Source of the DNA: Diospyros lotus
Lineage: Eukaryota > Streptophyta > Magnoliopsida > Ericales > Ebenaceae
Direction: 5' to 3'
DNA: 64,000 bases
Assembly (NCBI RefSeq): GCF_014633365.1
Contig: NC_068347.1
Location: 31,848,116-31,912,115 of the forward strand
Below, one piece after another: positions 12,581-22,615 of the stretch (its first letter is position 1; each line of letters begins with the position of its first letter). The translations under genes and the position numbers were made by a program. Under the pieces are notes generated by a model. It made no database searches, was not told the DNA's origin, and worked only from the letters and a program-made list of their open reading frames with translations.

Positions 12581-12775
12581 CGTATGTATGTATATATATA
12601 TGTATATGTATGCATGTATCATCGAAATAAGAGAATTTGACACGTGTGTTGCAAGTAGCCCAAAATGGAAACAGTGAAGAGGATGGTGGTGGGTATTTAG
12701 GTCATTATATGGGAATGTGTTGTCAATCAACATTGCAAGTGATTGATTGGTGAAGAAATCATATGATTCCTCTAT

Positions 12776-12809
12776 CCCCCCCCCCCCCCCCCCTCTCTCT
12801 CTCTCTCTC
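12776..12809. repeat. Poly-C (18 bp) followed by CT microsatellite
   Basis: C run at 12776-12793 directly joined to a CT repeat, about 400 bp upstream of the LSH start codon. It may be in or near the promoter. Confidence 0.95.
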
Positions 12810-13204
12810 ATATGATATACATACATATATGTATATATATATTTTGAATATTAAATAAGTCCTCAGCTTTTCTCGCTTGTCTCCATCCATCATCTCAACG
12901 TTGCTGTCACCGCAAATTCCCTCTCTTTCTCTCCCACTCTCTCTCTTTACACAGAAGAAGAGTGTAAGAGAACAGTTGCTCCCCCTTTTCTAGGAGGAAA
13001 ATTTCTAGGATCACATCCATCCGCCCACCCAGTCTCTTAAATGTTTCCTGGAAACAATCCCCGAAAAGCCTTCCAGACAACCCTTTCAAGCTTTTCTGGG
13101 ATTGATCAAACATACATAGATTGATCCAAACAAGTTATTAATAAAGCAGCAAAAGAGAGGGATGTGAAGCCCAGCTAGCCTGCAGTTTCAAGAACAACAT
13201 CAAT

Positions 13205-13768
13205 ATGGACTCTTTCAAAGCGGAAAACTTGAGCATGATCAGCAGCAACACGAACATGACGATGATCCCATCTTCGGCTTCGGCTGCGGCTTCGTCTTCT
13301 TCATCGCTGTCGCCGTCACCGTCGCCGCTCAGCCGCTACGAGAGCCAGAAGCGGCGGGACTGGAACACCTTCGGCCAGTACCTCCGCAACCACCGGCCGC
13401 CGCTCGCTCTCTCCCGCTGCAGCGGCGCCAACGTCGTCGAATTCCTTCGGTACCTCGACCAATTCGGCAAGACCAAAGTCCACACCCAGCTCTGCCCCTT
13501 CTTCGGCCACCCGAACCCGCCGTCGCCGTGTCCCTGCCCTCTCCGGCAGGCCTGGGGCAGCCTCGACGCCCTCATCGGCCGCCTCCGCGCCGCCTTCGAG
13601 GAAAACGGCGGCAAGCCTGAAGCCAACCCCTTCGCCGCTCCTGCAGTCAGGCTTTACCTGCGAGAAGTCCGCGACTCGCAGTCCAGAGCCAGAGGCATCA
13701 GCTACGAGAAGAAGAAGCGGAAGCGTCCGCCCCCACTTCCACCACCGACATTGCCACCGGCAACTTAA
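13205..13768 (+). CDS. LSH: ALOG-domain nuclear regulator, LSH4-like
   Basis: This 187-residue single-exon protein matches the ALOG (Arabidopsis LSH1 / Oryza G1) family, plant DNA-binding regulators of organ boundaries, meristems and light-dependent growth. Residues 1-40 are a Ser/Met-rich variable leader. The ALOG domain runs from about 43 to 165 and begins [18 protein letters not shown]. It includes a zinc-ribbon-like insert with His and Cys residues around [13 protein letters not shown], then [15 protein letters not shown] and [13 protein letters not shown]. The nuclear localisation signal KKKRKR follows, then a Pro-rich tail. Length and lack of introns are usual for the family. The start is the first ATG and gives a full domain. 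The gene is strikingly GC-rich compared with its AT-rich surroundings, which creates long antisense open frames that are not genes. LSH3/LSH4-type is my best subgroup guess. Confidence 0.95.
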   Translation: MDSFKAENLSMISSNTNMTMIPSSASAAASSSSSLSPSPSPLSRYESQKRRDWNTFGQYLRNHRPPLALSRCSGANVVEFLRYLDQFGKTKVHTQLCPFFGHPNPPSPCPCPLRQAWGSLDALIGRLRAAFEENGGKPEANPFAAPAVRLYLREVRDSQSRARGISYEKKKRKRPPPLPPPTLPPAT

Positions 13769-15239
13769 AACGAAAAGTCCCGACTCCTAAACAAATTTTA
13801 CACAAAACCCTGCAGACCACACTCTCGTGTGTCTCTGGTCAACGCGCCGACCATTCTCTCGTGTGAGATATATATAACTAACTTTTGACCGTATCACCTG
13901 CCCAATATACATATGTGTATGTGTATGTATATTAATAAGTCGTATGGTTGATCAGTCTGTGTTTGGTTGATTCTTGGGAAACAATGCAGTATGCAGGGGC
14001 CTGTGTTCAGATTTGTGGGTACTGTACTGGGAGGTACCCTTCTGTTTCTATAATGCAAACAGTTGCAGTTTTAGTAGCTTGAAATGGGAGTATGTCTACT
14101 AGTTGTAGTTAAAGTTCCATGACACTCAAAAGCAGCCATTTATGACAAGTAATAGATCTGCATATCATGCTCCATGTGTTTGTTTTTCCTGTCATCTTGC
14201 TTTTAGTCTGCTAACTTTGCGCAGATGATATGTCAGACTTGTCAAGTCTTCCAATTTTATATTGGTTCATTTTCTTGGCTTGTTCTTTATGCTCTAACCA
14301 TCAACTTAAAACCTCTAGAAATATAGCTAGCTAGGGTTTCTAGAACCCATAATTTAATTGCATTTGCTTATTTGTAGATATGCATATGTGTGAAGTGGGT
14401 GCAATGGAAGATAGATCCTTTTATGGAGTTCATCGAAGCTCCCTTGTTCTTCCCATTAACAACTGGTTGGATCTCTTTACAGACTTGTACGATCACTATC
14501 CTCGGACTATGGAATAAGTAAATTCGGGTAATACACCAAATTCTATATATATTGATTGTGTCACGTCAGTCTTATATCAAGCTAAGTGATGTGCATTCAC
14601 GTGAACCCTTTGGGCAGAAAGTTTTAGCTAGCTATATATAGCTAGCTCCATATCATTGAAGGCCTCGTACATTGGATATAATCCATGTTTAGGACACAGA
14701 GACCGTGCGTGGCTTGGCTTTATATCTGTTAGATTCTGCAGCTTTTAGGGTTAGTTCTCCTCCTTGTCATCTTCAACTTTATAATAATATTATATATAGA
14801 ACATTAATTTACTAATTATATTCAGCTGTGATGAGCTTGTGTCCTATGCTTCAAGTATAGATCAGAAACTGTTAAGAGGGAGAGGCATTCTTTCCCACCG
14901 CCACTAATCATTTGTGTTCGTCATTGTGCTATATAGCTAGATTAACAGTCTTTAATTTCATATATAATGTGTGAATTAGGGACCCATTAATGACTAAAAG
15001 AAGAACAAAATCAATTGATTAATTAAGTTCTTTATTTTTTGTTAATGCCATCCAGTTTGGCACTAATTGTTGGCAGCTATAGGACTTGCTTTACATTTAT
15101 ATTTATATATATATATATATTACAGTTTTATCAAAAATAAAAAATAAAAGCAGAGTAAGTGTTAAGGATAGTATGACTGAACACATTTTAACCCTTCCTA
15201 TACTTGCATCTTTCTAATATATGTATTGGTCGTCTATGA

Positions 15240-15700
15240 TGCATTGAAACGTCTCGAGAGCATTTTTAATATTTTTAAAATATTTTTATTTTTGAAACAC
15301 TAAAAAATGTTTTCAAACCATTTTTATCATTTTAAAAGCATATCGAAACCGTTTCGTAATATTACAAAAATATTGAAAAAACATTTTTATTCACAAAAAA
15401 AAGTTAAAGACTCAAAACTTTTAAATTTATTATTTGTACTATGTTTATTTATTTTTAAGTAATAATCCATGCTTTATAGATGACATAACTTATATTTATG
15501 TTAATTTGATTGGATTATGAAATTTATATTTATTTATTGATTGAATAACTATTTTTATAATTTTATATATTAAAAAATTATATTTACAAAAAAATCTCTA
15601 TATTTTTTCTATTTATACATTTCCCTTGCATTTTTGTTTCTTACTTTTTTAAAAAATTACGTTTTCCTATTTTCATTTCGTATTATATTCGTTTTCAAGC
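15240..15700 (+). repeat. Dispersed AT-rich repeat family B, copy 1
   Basis: It shares collinear words with 19060-19390: cattttt runs, atcgaaac-gtttc, taaaaaattatattt, a ctctatattttttc-type stretch, and a closing catttttgtttctta (cattttcgtttctta in the other copy). Non-coding. Confidence 0.55.
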
Positions 15701-15744
15701 AACCTAGTTCATCATAATATATTTAATTTCTTACAATAATATAC

Positions 15745-16265
15745 ATAGGGGAGAGTATAAGTTTGGTTTAACCAAACTTATCAAACCGACCCAATCGAAC
15801 ATGTCGGTTCAATTCTGTTATTTTCTTACAATGGTTCGAATAGGTTAGTTTTTCTAGGCAGTTCAATTTTTAATCTTCGATTTGATTTTCTTTGTTAAAA
15901 TGATCAAACTAATCGAACCAACCGAACTATAAAACGACGTTGTTGCTGGCAAACTCACTAACCAAACCGATCTCATTTCTTGAGTTGGTGCTTGCAGCTT
16001 ACAATCAATTCTTGATTTTTTTTTTTTTTTGTCAATCGATTAATTCAATTTCTTCAGTGTATCAAAAAATTTAGTTTTTTATTTTATTTTTTGTGTTAGT
16101 TTAGTTTTTGATTTTTTGTTCGGTACATACAGTTTATATGTAGTTTTTTCAATTATCAGTTAGTTCAATTATTTTAATTAATCAATCGGTTCTATTCAGT
16201 TTTGTCTCCCAATTCAATTAGTAAATTTTAGTCAATTCAATAAGTGATTTGGTCGTTTATACACT
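15745..16265. repeat. GAACCGA-type dispersed element, copy 2
   Basis: The left part is rich in ggttcgaa, aatcgaaccaaccgaac and related words, with a central aaacgacgttg core. The right part carries complementary ttcagttttgt and caattcaattag words. It is related to 6715-7090. Ends unresolved. Confidence 0.5.
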
Positions 16266-17099
16266 TCTAAATATACGAAAGCTATATGCTCTAAACAATA
16301 TTATATATTGATTAATGCATGCGGGTTGAATATGATTTGGCCACATTGTAGCCATTTATCCGTACTCATCAATCGACACAATTTCAAGTTCATGATCAGT
16401 CTAAATTGACCAAATTTATTAAATGCTAATCATATAGTACGCTTTGAGTTAGATGTTCTCTGTCTGTCTTGATCTCAATTTTATTTGTAACGCAGGTCTA
16501 TGTATGTACCTTGTAATAAATTATTGCTCTATGTTTAGGGGGGAAAAAAACATATTATTGCACTATACCTAGTAGACTTTCCTTTTGTATTCGTACATCT
16601 ATCTATCCATCTATGTATTCTATTATGAAGTAAAGTCTTTACCCACAAATATTAGTTCAATCTAATTGTCCAGCTGATAAGACTAAGTATTATATAACTA
16701 AATTAACTCTTCTTAATAAATCTTAAAATATTTTAGTTGAATAATGTTATTCATTTCCTATAAAGATAACACAATGATGATGTGACAATTATTATTGTCT
16801 AAGTATTTGGCTGGAAAAGATAAAAGGACGTTCAATATTTTTTTCATATTTTTTAAATAGATATATAATACCAATTAAATATTTTTATATGAACTGTCAT
16901 ATTATCAAAGTTCATGTTTACTAGAGATGAATAATATTTCTCATTTTAGTTAGTATTTAATGATTAACATTTAACCAATTAATTAATGAGACATTTATAG
17001 CTGACTTTAATTTTAAAAATCAAGCAAAACCCACCTAACCTAAGGACGTTTATTGATTTGAGACACACAATAACATCTTTTTTACCAAATAATAATGCT

Positions 17100-17465
17100 T
17101 GGCTGGGTGATCATTTAGTCAATTCGATTATCAAAATCAATTAAATTGTTCAAATTAAATATACTGAACATGTGTTAAAATTTGAATTGAATTGAGTAAA
17201 TAAATACTTAAATCAACAAATCGAAAAAAATCAAAGAAATTGAACCAATGGAAAAAATAGCAAAAAAATAAAAAAAACTCAAGGACAAAAATGATGTCAT
17301 TTGTATATTTTAATCGATTCAATTATTTTGGTTTTTTAAATACAAATATCAAAATAATCAAAATTATCAAATTTAAAAATAAAATAAAATCAAACTGACT
17401 TACAAATTAAACTCAATTAATAATTTTGACTGATTAAATTATTTTAATTTAACAAAAATATTGAT
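17100..17465 (+). repeat. GAACCGA-type dispersed element, copy 3
   Basis: Same order of words as 6715-7090: a gtcaattcgattatc-like opening, gttcaaatt, an aaatcgaaaaaaatc-like stretch, the core acaaaaatgatgtcattt, then complementary aattattttggttt words. It is clearly the same family as 51660-52040 in inverted orientation. Confidence 0.6.
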
Positions 17466-17578
17466 CACCTTTTGTTGATGTTGGAATCAAACATCATGAT
17501 CCAATTTAAAATATCAAACTTTTATGTTAGAGAGTCTCGTGGGCTGGGCTGCAGTCGCTTTCGATTACTTTTGCGTTA

Positions 17579-17599
17579 GGGGGGGGGGGGGGGGGGGGG
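17579..17599. repeat. Poly-G homopolymer (21 bp)
   Basis: Uninterrupted G run in intergenic DNA. Confidence 0.95.
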
Positions 17600-19059
17600 C
17601 TCAGTGCATCCAAATTCTCCGAAAACAAAGCCACAGTCAGAGAAAAGCCGGGTCCCATCCCACGTTCTCGCCTGTCTTTCATGTCGGGCCACTTGGCCCC
17701 CTCTCGTCCACCCCCACTTGGTTTTGTCCAAACCAAAAAGTTCAAACCTATATTCTTGACATATGATGGATAAATCACTATGATTGTTTGCAGTATCTTT
17801 TAATTCACCAGTCATGATTTTTATCTTTAATTGAGTATATATTAATATATATATATCCAAAAACTATTATTATAATTAAGATTTTATTTTGAAATATTTG
17901 TATTTTTTTTTTAAATAATTATTCTTTACACTTTTATTTTCATACTTATCCAAAACTTATTAATGAAGTTTAGGTTTTTGATATTTCACGTATTAGAGTC
18001 AAATTAGGAATTCTATTCACAGTCAAATTTGAATTTTGCATCACAATTATAACAACATTTATAGTCTGCACAAACGAACATAAAATTTTACATGAAAAAT
18101 CCAAAACAGAAAGAAATCACAGACAAAAAGAGCAAAAATATCACTGTTTGAATATTGCTACTACAAAAGTGATATTATTACAACTAATTTCAGTATATTA
18201 GGTATCAATTTATAGATCTAAAACCATATATAAATATACACATGAAATCATATTCTAATAAGAAGATTTAATAAAATATTTCTCTAAATGAGATAAATTT
18301 TATTCAAAATCAAATTCAAAATTCTAATCACGATTAAATTAGAAATCATAATCACAGTCAAATTTAAATTATAACTTACAATTATAACAACGTTCATATT
18401 CAGCACACACTAATATTTAATGACTCACCAACCTTTTGAGCTACCCAATAAAAATGGTATCATAACTATATATTAAGAGCTTTATTCTTAACCCATTTAA
18501 TGAAAAATGGTTCTTGTTAAGAAAGATCCGAGTCCAGATGGTTCTGGCTTTTGGGGCCTGGGTCTTAAATCCAGTACCGATTGTCCATGGCCCGCCCCGT
18601 ACACTAGGTCCATTTTCCCTTCCTACCGACAGATCTGCTTTATTTTATTCTATTTTATATATTTATTCTATTTCCGATTTTTCTTAATCCCCATTTTGTC
18701 CCTACATTTTGGAGGACACTGTTCTCACACGGAAACATATTGTCGGTGGGGTAAGCACGAAAATGACCCCCAACGCGGGTCAAACTGTAAATATGAAATA
18801 TCTTTTTGAACCTTTCTGTATAAATTCCACCTCAATTGGCTCATTTTCACGTATATTATATTTTGAGTTCTAATAAAGGAGAAAATATTTAAATATATCA
18901 TGTTAACAAAATATCGTTATCTAACAATATATTATTATTATTTTCAAAATTAAAATATAGTTTTACCCTAATTAATTTTTATATCACTATACTAATGTGA
19001 TAGTGATATTATTTTATATTAAATATTAAGGAAAGTGTTGTGCAATTACGATACATGAA

Positions 19060-19390
19060 AATATCTTGGGAATGCTATTTTTGGCATTTTAATTTTTTTT
19101 TTCACCAAAACATCAAAAAATACCAAAAAGCGTTTATGAGTTGTTTTAACAAATTCATAAACATTTCAAAGTATTAGGAAAGTATCGAAACGTGTTTCCA
19201 ATTTGAAAAGTTATTTTTGTCTCTAATTTACATTTTTTTTTTAGAATTTGTTTGAATATATTATATAGTTTATTTTTATTTGTAGATTAAATAAATTTTA
19301 AATTTTCTATATTAAAATTATATTTAAAAAAACCTCTATATTTTTTAATTTACGTATTTTTCCACATTTTCGTTTCTTAGTTTTTAAGGT
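19060..19390 (+). repeat. Dispersed AT-rich repeat family B, copy 2
   Basis: Collinear with 15240-15700 over its second half, including taaaattatatttaaaaaa, ctctatatttttta and cattttcgtttctta. Non-coding. Confidence 0.5.
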
Positions 19391-19692
19391 AGTGTTAACT
19401 AAGATATAAATATGAAAAGATAAGATATATAAAGCATTACAAACTTTTATTCTTTTTAATTTGTTTGTTAAATTTATTTGATCAACTTTCAAAAATAAGT
19501 CACATGACTTTTTATTGGTATTTTTTAGATATACTTATTTTCTCCCTCAAAATAAACATATATTGAATATTACAAATAAGAAAAAATAATGCATATGTCT
19601 TTTAATGCATTTCAAAAAATTTAACAAACAGTTTGATAAAAATCTTATAATACTTTCTAGCAAAATTGGCTCAAAACATAGGCCACCAAGAC

Positions 19693-20080
19693 CTATGCTT
19701 TGGGTAAAGGCCCCCAAAAATTGCATGCTTCATTGCTTTTGGGCAAAACAATTGGAAGGCTTGTCATAGTTGAGAAATCAAGCACTTTAATCTTGTCAAT
19801 AGCTATTGAAAATGTAGCTAAGAATTTCACATGTTTTGGGTGCCCGACAAAGGTAACAAGATCCTCTTTGCTCTTGAATATAATCAAAAAAGCTTGGGCG
19901 AAGCCTTATCTCAGCATCTTCGAGCTTTCAACGTCCTATATTAAAAGACTTTGAATGTTACATGTACCGGAGGTATAAACCCAATAAAATGGCAATCTTC
20001 TCCATCTTCTTTAAGAGCTCTTCCGCAACTATGCTGTCCTTGAATATGGCCACCACCAAGTGCTTGAACTTTGTAGCCAT
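19693..20080 (-). pseudogene. Broken stress-response A/B-barrel (Dabb) protein gene
   Basis: On the minus strand an ATG at 20080 opens MATKFKHLVVAIFKDSIVAE, the first strand and helix of a dimeric A/B-barrel (Dabb) protein of the Arabidopsis At5g22580 type. The frame reaches a TAA after about 43 codons, where the family normally continues with a VKSFEWG-like stretch. Remains of that stretch (SKSFNIG) are visible in a shifted frame. A second frame then gives DVESSKMLR, a TAA where the family has Gln, and GFAQAFLIIFKSKEDL followed by VGHPKHVKF and IDKIKVLDF to a stop near 19693. At least one frameshift and two stops separate the parts. Loss of function is clear unless unrecognised introns remove the lesions. 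The family is implicated in stress response, with small intracellular proteins of about 110 residues. Confidence 0.8.
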
Positions 20081-21060
20081 GGTCGCCGTTGAACCAATCT
20101 ACCAAATAGGCGCCAAAGAAACGAAAGTATACATATTATTGGGCGAAAAAAGTGCTATCTATAGTTAGCCTAAGTGAAGGTTGGATGTTGACCGGACGCG
20201 GTTGCCGACAAAAGGAATAAGATGGGGCGGATGCACGATTGTTGGTTAGGGTTCACGTAGACTCAAGATGATGGCCGGTAAGAGAGAGAGAAAGAAAGAG
20301 AGCCGCTGCCAGCTATCGACGTCGATCACCGGTCGCCAGACTGCTTAAGGCCCTACTAATCCTTGAGTCGGTCTTGCTTCCTAACTTTATTTTGATCATT
20401 CTATATTTTGATTTAGAAAGTATTATAACCTTATCTTAATACAATATTATCTTCTTTACTTTAACAAATTATCTAAAAAAATATTTCTCTCATTTTTTAT
20501 TTCATATTGTATCAATTTTTCGCTTTCAATTTCGTACAATTTAGTTATGCAATGTAATGGGGTGGTCCCAAACCATCAAATTGTATAAAATAATTAAAAT
20601 ATTAACGAAGATAGATGTTAAAAAAATAAAGTCCATAAATCCTTTTTAAAAATTTACCCATAATATAAAATCATTACAATTTTATTTTTGGTGCTTTAGT
20701 ACCGACTCTCTCGTTAATGCATTTATGACGTCTTGACCGATGGATGGACGCACTGATAGAGTCTAATGATTTTTTAGAATGTTTTATTTAATAATGTGGT
20801 CGCCTCTCACTTCTTTCTCTCTTGGCATTGACTCACCCTTCATTTAAATAATTTCTTAATAAATAAGTGGAAGCTTGCCGGCACTAAACAGCAATAAGAG
20901 ATAAATTAGGGGCGGATTTAAACCTTGTTGCTGTAATTAAGGAAAATATGTCATAGATGATGCAGTTAACTGAGATTATGGGCTAAATAATCAACCGAAC
21001 TGATTAATTAACTTCTAATTATTCTCTCTTAAAAATAGAAGATTGAAAGGGTAAACTCTG
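20081..21060. other. Spacer upstream of the PMT gene
   Basis: AT-rich with no recognised gene. The last part, up to about 21060, is the probable PMT promoter region. A GA-rich stretch lies near 20283-20302. Confidence 0.5.
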
Positions 21061-22615
21061 GAATCCAATTCAGCGCTCTCTCTCTCTATCGACATCACTC
21101 ATTGTCTATATCTATAGCTGTATGTATACACTCACTTCCATTAATAGGAAAGGACTCTCTCTCTCTCTCTCCATGCAAATCTTGGGTCTTCACCTGCGTA
21201 CACTTTGCTCTCTCCATTTCTAATCCATTCCCGAGGTTCAAGCTCAGATCCGTTCGATAGGCTCGACGCAGGTGAGTTTCTTGGCTTCTCCTTTCGTTTC
21301 CGTCGTTGGATCTGACTAAATTTGGGACCGGTTCTTTGGATTTGATGCTCATTGATCTGAACTGCTTGTCTCTGTGTGGTGATTCGTTGGATTTTATGAG
21401 CTTGTGATTAATGCTAATGCAAGTAGCGAGTCTTGGTCGCTTGGTTTTTGTAGATCTATCTTCGGCAGGGGAAAAGATTGCATGTGAAAGCGTTTTCTGG
21501 ATTAGGTTTTAGATTTTGAGTGGGCCGTTTCGTTGGATGTCTGGAAAACCAGGAAACTTCGATCTTGCCTTGTTTTAATTCTGTCTGGGGAATTTAAACT
21601 TTTCGGCTCCAAGTAAAGCCTACCAACTTTGTTTAGTCTTGTCGGGACTCAGCCTTGGCTTTCTTGCTATTGTTTCAAATTGTTCGCCTATATTTGTTTT
21701 GCAGCAAAATGGATCTCGAATCCTCACTTTCACTTGGTAATTGATTTGATAGTTGGATTATTGTTAACTGCGACCGGAGGGATACAGAGTGATTTATCTA
21801 GTGAAATTCTTGTATGGCTTGATTGTTAACTGATTTTTTTTTTCTTATGTTAGTGATCAAGTTTGTCCAATTGTTTGTGCTTCTGTCCACTTTGTGGTTT
21901 TGGATTGGGTGCACAAGTTGCTCGATTTCCGCTGACACTGGTGTATATATCGTGTGGTTTATTTTATTGCAGATTTATGGTTATTCTTAGTCAGATCTGG
22001 AAGAAGTTGTTCTTCTAATTAGTAATTCACAACAATTAGTTTTGGAACCAGTGTCTAGCAAAAGAGGTAGAGAAAGACCTAAAAAAACTTGGTGGGAGAC
22101 ACTTAGGTATGGTATGAGTTACAAGAGTCTCACAAAAGATAAGACCATATAAAGAAATAACTAGTGATCCAGAATTTGTGTAGCCAGCCTCACATAGTGG
22201 GATAAAAAAGCTTCATATGTTCTTGTTGTACTTAACAATTAGTGTTGCATTTGAAGGGTTTAAATTCTTGGTGAAATGGTTACAGTCATTTCTTGTGGGT
22301 TCTAAGTACTATTGCAACCACTTTCCTAGTATTGCCTGATGACTTTGTGAATTATGCTGACATGTTCTTGGTTCTGTTTGACAGTTTGCTCTGTTACTGT
22401 TCTAAAATATTGATTTTTTTTTTCTTAACAGGATTTGTTATTGTATGTGACAATAGAACTGCAGAAGAGGAACAAAGTATATGTATTTGGCAGTTAATCT
22501 GGCATGAAACAGCTTAGTGAAAGGATTCACTTTGGTTATGAAATCCTTGTTTTGAAATAAGAATTGGAATTTTGGGCAACAGTTTTATTTGAATAATATC
22601 AGGACTATAAAAAAA
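21061..22615 (+). promoter_or_regulatory. PMT 5-prime UTR with probable UTR intron
   Basis: CT-rich tracts at about 21075-21088 and 21156-21170 suggest the transcription start region. A good donor, gcag|gtgagttt, lies at 21271-21272. A good acceptor with a long T tract, ttttcttaacag, ends at 22431, about 185 bp before the start codon. I infer a 5-prime UTR intron of about 1.16 kb. It contains the RTE-type LINE tail at 22041-22233. Confidence 0.55.
22041..22233 (+). mobile_element. 5-prime truncated RTE-type LINE tail with target duplication
   Basis: The sequence carries the remains of the C-terminal end of an RTE-type LINE ORF (RGRERPKKTWWETLRYG), then a diverged stretch and the conserved cacatagtgggataaaa / ttgttgta 3-prime end. 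It is flanked by the direct repeat aacaattagt (22031-22040 and 22234-22243). It sits in the probable 5-prime UTR intron of the PMT gene, in the same orientation. Confidence 0.8.

Larger units (their letters stand above)
5761..12900. other. Transposon-rich intergenic spacer
   Basis: About 7 kb with no credible gene. It is very AT-rich and built largely from the dispersed and fold-back repeats listed separately. Short open frames here are low-complexity or lie inside inverted repeats. Confidence 0.7.
13769..19692. other. Intergenic: LSH 3-prime UTR and repeat-rich spacer
   Basis: About 400-700 bp after the stop is probably 3-prime UTR. The remainder is AT-rich spacer with TA microsatellites (about 15100-15120), GAACCGA-type elements, a repeat family present at about 15240-15700 and 19060-19390, and a poly-G run. 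No credible gene is seen. The open frame at 18507-18809 has no recognisable domain. Confidence 0.65.

Noticed and set aside
11928..12615. Two open frames on opposite strands giving similar peptides
   Set aside because: The similarity comes from the inverted repeat arms, not from related genes.
13316..13626. Two long antisense open frames across the LSH gene
   Set aside because: They are shadows of a very GC-rich coding exon; the sense strand gives a complete ALOG protein.
18507..18809. 100-residue frame
   Set aside because: No recognisable domain, AT-rich C-terminal half and no splice or promoter context.
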